Assembly (NCBI GenBank): GCA_001310455.1
Contig: BAXG01000002.1
Span: forward strand, 1 to 64,000
Reading direction: 5' to 3'
DNA from: Photobacterium sp. JCM 19050
GTDB lineage: Bacteria > Pseudomonadota > Gammaproteobacteria > Enterobacterales > Vibrionaceae
DNA length: 64,000 nucleotides
The notes under the pieces were generated by a model. That model was not told where the DNA came from and ran no database searches. It saw only the letters and a list, made by a program, of their open reading frames with translations. A program made the translations under genes and the position numbers. This document shows, in pieces, positions 61,401-64,000 of this stretch (position 1 is its first letter; each line of letters begins with the position of its first letter).

Positions 61401-61512
61401 ACTCGCGCGTGGCAGCTTGCGCAACTGTCGGCATCATGCCCAGTGCTGCAATGGCGGACGTAGCCGCAGTGCCGGCGCACAGTTTAAAAAACTGACGACG
61501 ATTCATTTTCAC
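58489..61512 (-). CDS. Selenocysteine-containing formate dehydrogenase alpha subunit, FdnG/FdoG type (three single-base deletions)
   Basis: A periplasmic catalytic subunit oxidising formate to CO2. Tat signal MKMNRRQFFKLCAGTAATSA; [4Fe-4S] motif CCYCSVGCGLL ... CPKG. The in-frame TGA at 60927-60925 is codon 196, in VDTQARI-U-HAPTVASLAP, exactly where FdnG has selenocysteine, and is followed by a SECIS hairpin. Later landmarks: ALRGHSNIQGITDMGLL, GFNLLASLPNKAK and RASADVNGKLW. Single bases are missing near 60480, 60238 and 59185; repaired length is 1008 residues, close to E. coli FdnG. It heads the operon alpha-beta-gamma-fdhE. An FNR-like box lies about 190 bp upstream. Confidence 0.95.
60886..60927 (-). 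promoter_or_regulatory. Bacterial SECIS element with the Sec UGA codon
   Basis: Immediately after UGA the mRNA reads CACGCGCCAACGG, then a stem-loop AGCAAG / UUGC with GU exposed in the apical loop (from GGTAGCAAGTCTTGCTCC). This closely follows the known fdnG/fdhF SECIS form recognised by SelB. SelB, SelA and tRNA-Sec are encoded in the same window. Confidence 0.85.
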
Positions 61513-62124
61513 GATTTCTTATCCCACGGTTGTGAGTTCTGATACCGGGAACGGAGGCACGACATTGCTCTGTTTCCATAAATCCTTTCAGGTTGAGGGA
61601 AGTGCTCAATCTGAAAGAACCCATTAATTCCCGGTTCACTGTTTTTTAACAGCCGTTGGCTGCGACGTCGTGAGGGTAATATCTATTCGGTGAATTTTAT
61701 TGATATGGATCAGAAGAAAATAAGGTTTTATTTAAGCAAGTGCATAATTGCTGTCGTTATTGAATTTAATTAGCAACATACATTTCAATTTTGATCCTTT
61801 GATTTTTTCCTCTCAAAAACACGCGGATTGAAAATCCTTATAAAACAATAATATGAATTAATTATGATGAGTGTGTTTTAATATATTAATAGCCGAAGCG
61901 TAATTGAAAACCATACTTAAAATTATAAGCCATCCTGTATTTTCATGGCGGGATTTAATTAATTATGAATACCTTTTGGAATAAAAATAACGGCAGATTT
62001 CCATCTGTGTCAGCATTTCAAATTATGACAATAAAAAAGAAAGAAAATGAACAGAGTGAAACAAGCCATGAATGAAGGCGGGATGTGAGGCGGGTTTTAT
62101 TACATCATTTTAACCATTAATACG
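61513..62124. other. Long AT-rich upstream region of the formate dehydrogenase operon
   Basis: 612 nt without a credible gene. It is clearly more AT-rich than the flanking genes. It contains a short CAGCC-GTT-GGCTG hairpin near 61650-61662, the FNR-like dyad at 61700-61713, and, at its far end, the 3' flank of a small membrane-protein gene. I see no other structured element. Confidence 0.6.
61700..61713. promoter_or_regulatory. FNR-type binding site upstream of the fdh operon
   Basis: TTGATATGGATCAG against the FNR consensus TTGAT-N4-ATCAA: nine of ten defined bases match. It lies 188 bp before the alpha-subunit ATG, which would imply a long leader. Anaerobic control by FNR is expected for FdnG-type enzymes. 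Confidence 0.5.
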
Positions 62125-62307
62125 TTACGGCTGTTGATGACTGCTGCCGGAAGTGCCGGTTTCCTGAGCTGAATTTGGTTTTTTTGCCACAGCCCGAAGA
62201 ATGGCCAAGGTACTCATCAGTGCGATAACCGCTGTGATAAACAACAGCCACGGCACATGCTCACTCGGATTGGCCGCCACAGAGTGAAGGATATTTAGTA
62301 GATTCAA
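62125..62307 (-). CDS. Small single-span membrane protein, copy 1
   Basis: A mini-protein of about 60 residues: SVAANPSEHVPWLLFITAVI is followed by the rest of one TM helix and a Lys/Ser tail (RAVAKKPNSAQETGTSG). It is a paralogue of copy 2 at 63225-63385. At the position where copy 2 has its ATG, this copy has ACG; the only start is a TTG at 62307. It may therefore be a weakly expressed or dying copy. The family and function are not recognised. Confidence 0.55.
   Translation of the reverse strand: MNLLNILHSVAANPSEHVPWLLFITAVIALMSTLAILRAVAKKPNSAQETGTSGSSHQQP
62171..62292. repeat. Duplicated segment, copy 1 (partner at 63244-63363)
   Basis: About 120 nt closely similar to 63244-63363 in the same orientation; for example GCCACGGCACATGCTCAC and GGATTGGCCGCCACAGA occur in both. 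The similarity spans the coding part of the small membrane proteins and weakly continues into their upstream regions. The two copies flank the zeta-toxin remnant. Confidence 0.85.
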
Positions 62308-62372
62308 AAACGTGAAGTGTCTCTGGGGGAGAAATGTCGGTTATTGCTGTTTTCATTAGGTGTTGAAGATAG

Positions 62373-62930
62373 ATTTTCAGGAATGATCACGGCACTGAAT
62401 TTGTTCACATTGAAAATGACGAACTTAGAAAAGAGTTTGAAGATTATAAAGGGTACAACTCACCTTTGTTCCAACGCCCTGCTACGTTTTTAGTTGAGGC
62501 GATTCATGATAGGGCGCTCAATAGAGATGTGAGCTTTATTTTGGACTCGACGCTCTCGAACTTTACAAAAGCGAAAGACAACATTGAACGATCGTTGAAG
62601 AAAAAACGGTTCGTGATGATTATCTTTGTGTATCAAGAACCAGATCAAGCTTGGCGATTGGTAAAAGCGAGAGAGATAGTAGAGGGACGCCGAGTACCTG
62701 AAACAGTGTTTATCGAACAATTTTTGCAATCACAATGTGTAGTGAGTCAGCTGAAGCGGTACTTTGGCGACAAAATTGATATAACTTTCATTGAAAAAAA
62801 CATTGATGGCATCAACGATAAACCACACTTCAATGTCACTGACATTGACGCATTATTTCGCAAAAAGTACAATCGCCGAACTTTGGAGAGCATTGTCGGT
62901 ATCGCTAAAAACCACGAAGGGGGAGAGTAA
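62373..62930 (+). pseudogene. Zeta-toxin-family kinase remnant lacking its N terminus
   Basis: The open frame from 62373 (after a TAG) to 62930 encodes GTEFVHIENDELRKEF, RPATFLVEAIHDRALNRDVS, FILDSTLSNFTKAKDNIERS and LVKAREIVEGRRVPETVFIE, the middle and C-terminal part of a zeta toxin/P-loop kinase. The Walker A region that should precede VHIENDELR is absent, and no ATG occurs before 62466, so the product would be inactive. Codon use is AT-richer than the neighbours, which suggests horizontal origin. It overlaps a small downstream gene by one base. Confidence 0.7.
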
Positions 62931-63091
62931 TGTCAGCTAAGCGAGACAAAGTAAAAACTACTGCTTTCTCAGATTTCGTTCGTCATGCGTCATCGAGAGA
63001 TAAGAAAAAATTCTTCAACAAAGTTATTCAGGAAACAATCAAAGAACAGCAAGAGCTGATTGCTAAAGCTGATCAACAGAATCATTGTTGA
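62930..63091 (+). CDS. Small basic protein downstream of the zeta-toxin remnant
   Basis: A 53-residue protein, MSAKRDKVKTTAFSDFVRHA then SSRDKKKFFNKVIQETIKEQ, Lys/Glu-rich and probably helical. Its ATG overlaps the zeta-toxin stop (TAATG) and GGGGGAGAG lies just upstream, so it is translationally coupled and was probably part of the same two-gene unit. It could be an antitoxin or accessory protein; I do not recognise the family. Confidence 0.55.
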   Translation: MSAKRDKVKTTAFSDFVRHASSRDKKKFFNKVIQETIKEQQELIAKADQQNHC

Positions 63092-63224
63092 CCGATGGTT
63101 TTCAGAATTGAAGTTAAAAGTCGCTGAGTTGAGCGGCTTTTTTGCTTTTTGGATATATCAATTCGCTAATAGCAGTGCATTAATTTTAGTATTTCCATTG
63201 ACGAGTTGAAGCACTGCCATCCTC

Positions 63225-63385
63225 TTATCGAATTTCCTGGCCAGATTCCGGTTTTTTCGCCACCGCCCGACGAATAGCAAGGTACTCACCAGAGCGATAA
63301 CCGCTGTAATAAACAACAGCCACGGCACATGCTCACCCGGATTGGCCGCCACAGATTGAAGGGTTTCCAGCAGTGTTGAAAACAT
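63225..63385 (-). CDS. Small single-span membrane protein, copy 2 (one base missing)
   Basis: MFSTLLETLQSVAANPGEHV, then PWLLFITAVIALVST, one TM helix. As sequenced the frame slips after VST; one added base near 63288 gives LAIRRAVAKKPESGQEIR and a TAA at 63225, matching the tail of copy 1. The repaired protein is about 53 residues. The ATG has GGAG seven bases upstream, unlike copy 1. Function unknown. Confidence 0.6.
63244..63363. repeat. Duplicated segment, copy 2 (partner at 62171-62292)
   Basis: Direct repeat of 62171-62292 with about nine-tenths identity by eye, separated by roughly 950 bp that holds the zeta-toxin remnant and its small companion gene. Confidence 0.85.
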
Positions 63386-63556
63386 TAAGTGGCTCCGGTT
63401 GGAAGGTGCTCAAAAAGTGAAATGAGTTTAGCACTGAGTGGGGCGGGGCAGGAAGTAACATACTGAAATATCGAAACCGGTATAGCAGTTTGAATGACCA
63501 CTTGGGAGTGCGTCTTAATTACGCTAGGCTGTACGAAAATGTGCATGGAGAACATT

Positions 63557-64000
63557 ATGCAATCGCGTCAGTACAAGCCGTTGGTTAAGCGCTATGCCCA
63601 GAGCAGCAAAAAAAGCCCGATATCTATTTTATTGAAGGTACTTTATGGGGCTGGGGGTGAATCCCAATATGGTAAAAGCCAGTGAATGGCTCCCAGATCT
63701 CTTCGGCGACGCCAATTTTGATGATGTCGCGGTCATGGATTCTTGCACTCAGGGTCTTTTTGCCTTTTACAACGACTGTATGCGTCGGGTCATGGAGTTT
63801 GAGCTGAAACTGCCCGCTGCTTGTAAGCTATCCAAAACTGACATGGCTTCCTCCCTTGATGATGGTGCTCCGTTGCCGTCTTATTGCTCCGGTCTGTTAA
63901 AAGCGCTAAAGAAGATAAACAAACGCTCGCTGAGGAGTGGTCAAACGCTTTTATTGGAACGGCTTACCCACGTTGCAACGGGTTTTACCAGCCTGAGAGC
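63557..64000 (+). CDS. UPF0149 (YecA-like) family protein, partial, frameshifted, cut by the window end
   Basis: Starting at the ATG at 63557, with GGAG six bases upstream: MQSRQYKPLVKRYAQSSKK, then a break near 63618 (one A too many in AAAAAAA or a similar indel), then PDIYFIEGTLWGLGVNPNMV and KASEWLPDLFGDANFDDVAV. The G-x-x-x-x-P...SEWLP pattern and the later LPSYCSGLLKALKKI resemble UPF0149/YecA-like proteins. The gene runs off the window, so the SEC-C-type zinc tail, if any, is not visible. Function unknown. Confidence 0.55.

Noticed and set aside
60406..61542. 378-residue plus-strand open frame
   Set aside because: Entirely antisense to the formate dehydrogenase alpha gene, whose protein is clearly conserved; an artefact of high-GC codon use.

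Overview
The window is a GC-balanced (roughly half G+C) chromosomal segment of a gammaproteobacterium, most likely a member of the Vibrionaceae in the Photobacterium/Grimontia/Enterovibrio/Vibrio sphere. The evidence is gene content and order: a 343-residue-type DapD, a recC/recB/recD region, a serB - large double-PilZ protein - radA block like that of Vibrio chromosome 1, a torECA operon, and a Vibrio-type YjjX. The genus is inferred from gene content only.

Layout. 0-0.5 kb: tRNA-Asp, tRNA-Trp and a MITE-like remnant. 0.5-5.4 kb: a DUF2799 lipoprotein, dapD, an SOS-type divergent pair (yebG and a Tag-family glycosylase around one LexA box), and a LysR regulator divergent from a TDT transporter. 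5.4-16.6 kb: recC, a chemotaxis receptor, recB and recD. 16.6-28.7 kb: housekeeping genes (smp, serB, PilZ proteins, radA, an M23 peptidase, ettA, slt, trpR, yjjX). 28.8-36.8 kb: a membrane glycolipid cluster (two PAP2 phosphatases, two GT39 transferases, one GT2 transferase, a flippase-like protein) and a sterol-desaturase-family protein. 37-40.8 kb: torECA for TMAO respiration. 41.1-51.4 kb: a copper/nitrogen-oxide respiratory locus. 51.4-61.7 kb: fdhD, selC, selB, selA, fdhE and a three-subunit selenocysteine formate dehydrogenase. 61.7-64 kb: an AT-richer tail with duplicated mini membrane proteins, a decapitated zeta-toxin gene and a UPF0149-family gene cut by the window end.

The most interesting system is at 41.1-51.4 kb. 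A NorR regulator (NO sensor, sigma54 activator) is transcribed away from a minus-strand gene run: copper nitrite reductase NirK, an unknown secreted protein, a SCO-PCu(A)C copper chaperone that appears fused, a CcoN-type heme-copper oxidase subunit with a CcoS-like N-terminal extension, CcoO, a monoheme cytochrome c and a copper P-type ATPase. The nirK upstream region has two GT-N7-AC NorR-type half-palindromes and a GG-N10-GC sigma54 promoter, so the run looks like one NO-responsive module joining nitrite reduction to its own terminal oxidase and copper supply.

A second theme is a pair of 7-bp tandem arrays (12 and 9 units), each lying between convergent genes and directly abutting the 3' end of a minus-strand gene (yjjX, selB).

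Quality warning. At least 25 genes, including dapD, recB, ettA, serB, trpR and norR, are interrupted by single-base indels, mostly missing bases in G or C runs. Restoring one base per break gives full-length family members. I read these as consensus errors, not gene decay, and I give the full gene span with the break noted. The in-frame TGA in the formate dehydrogenase alpha subunit is different: it is a genuine selenocysteine codon.
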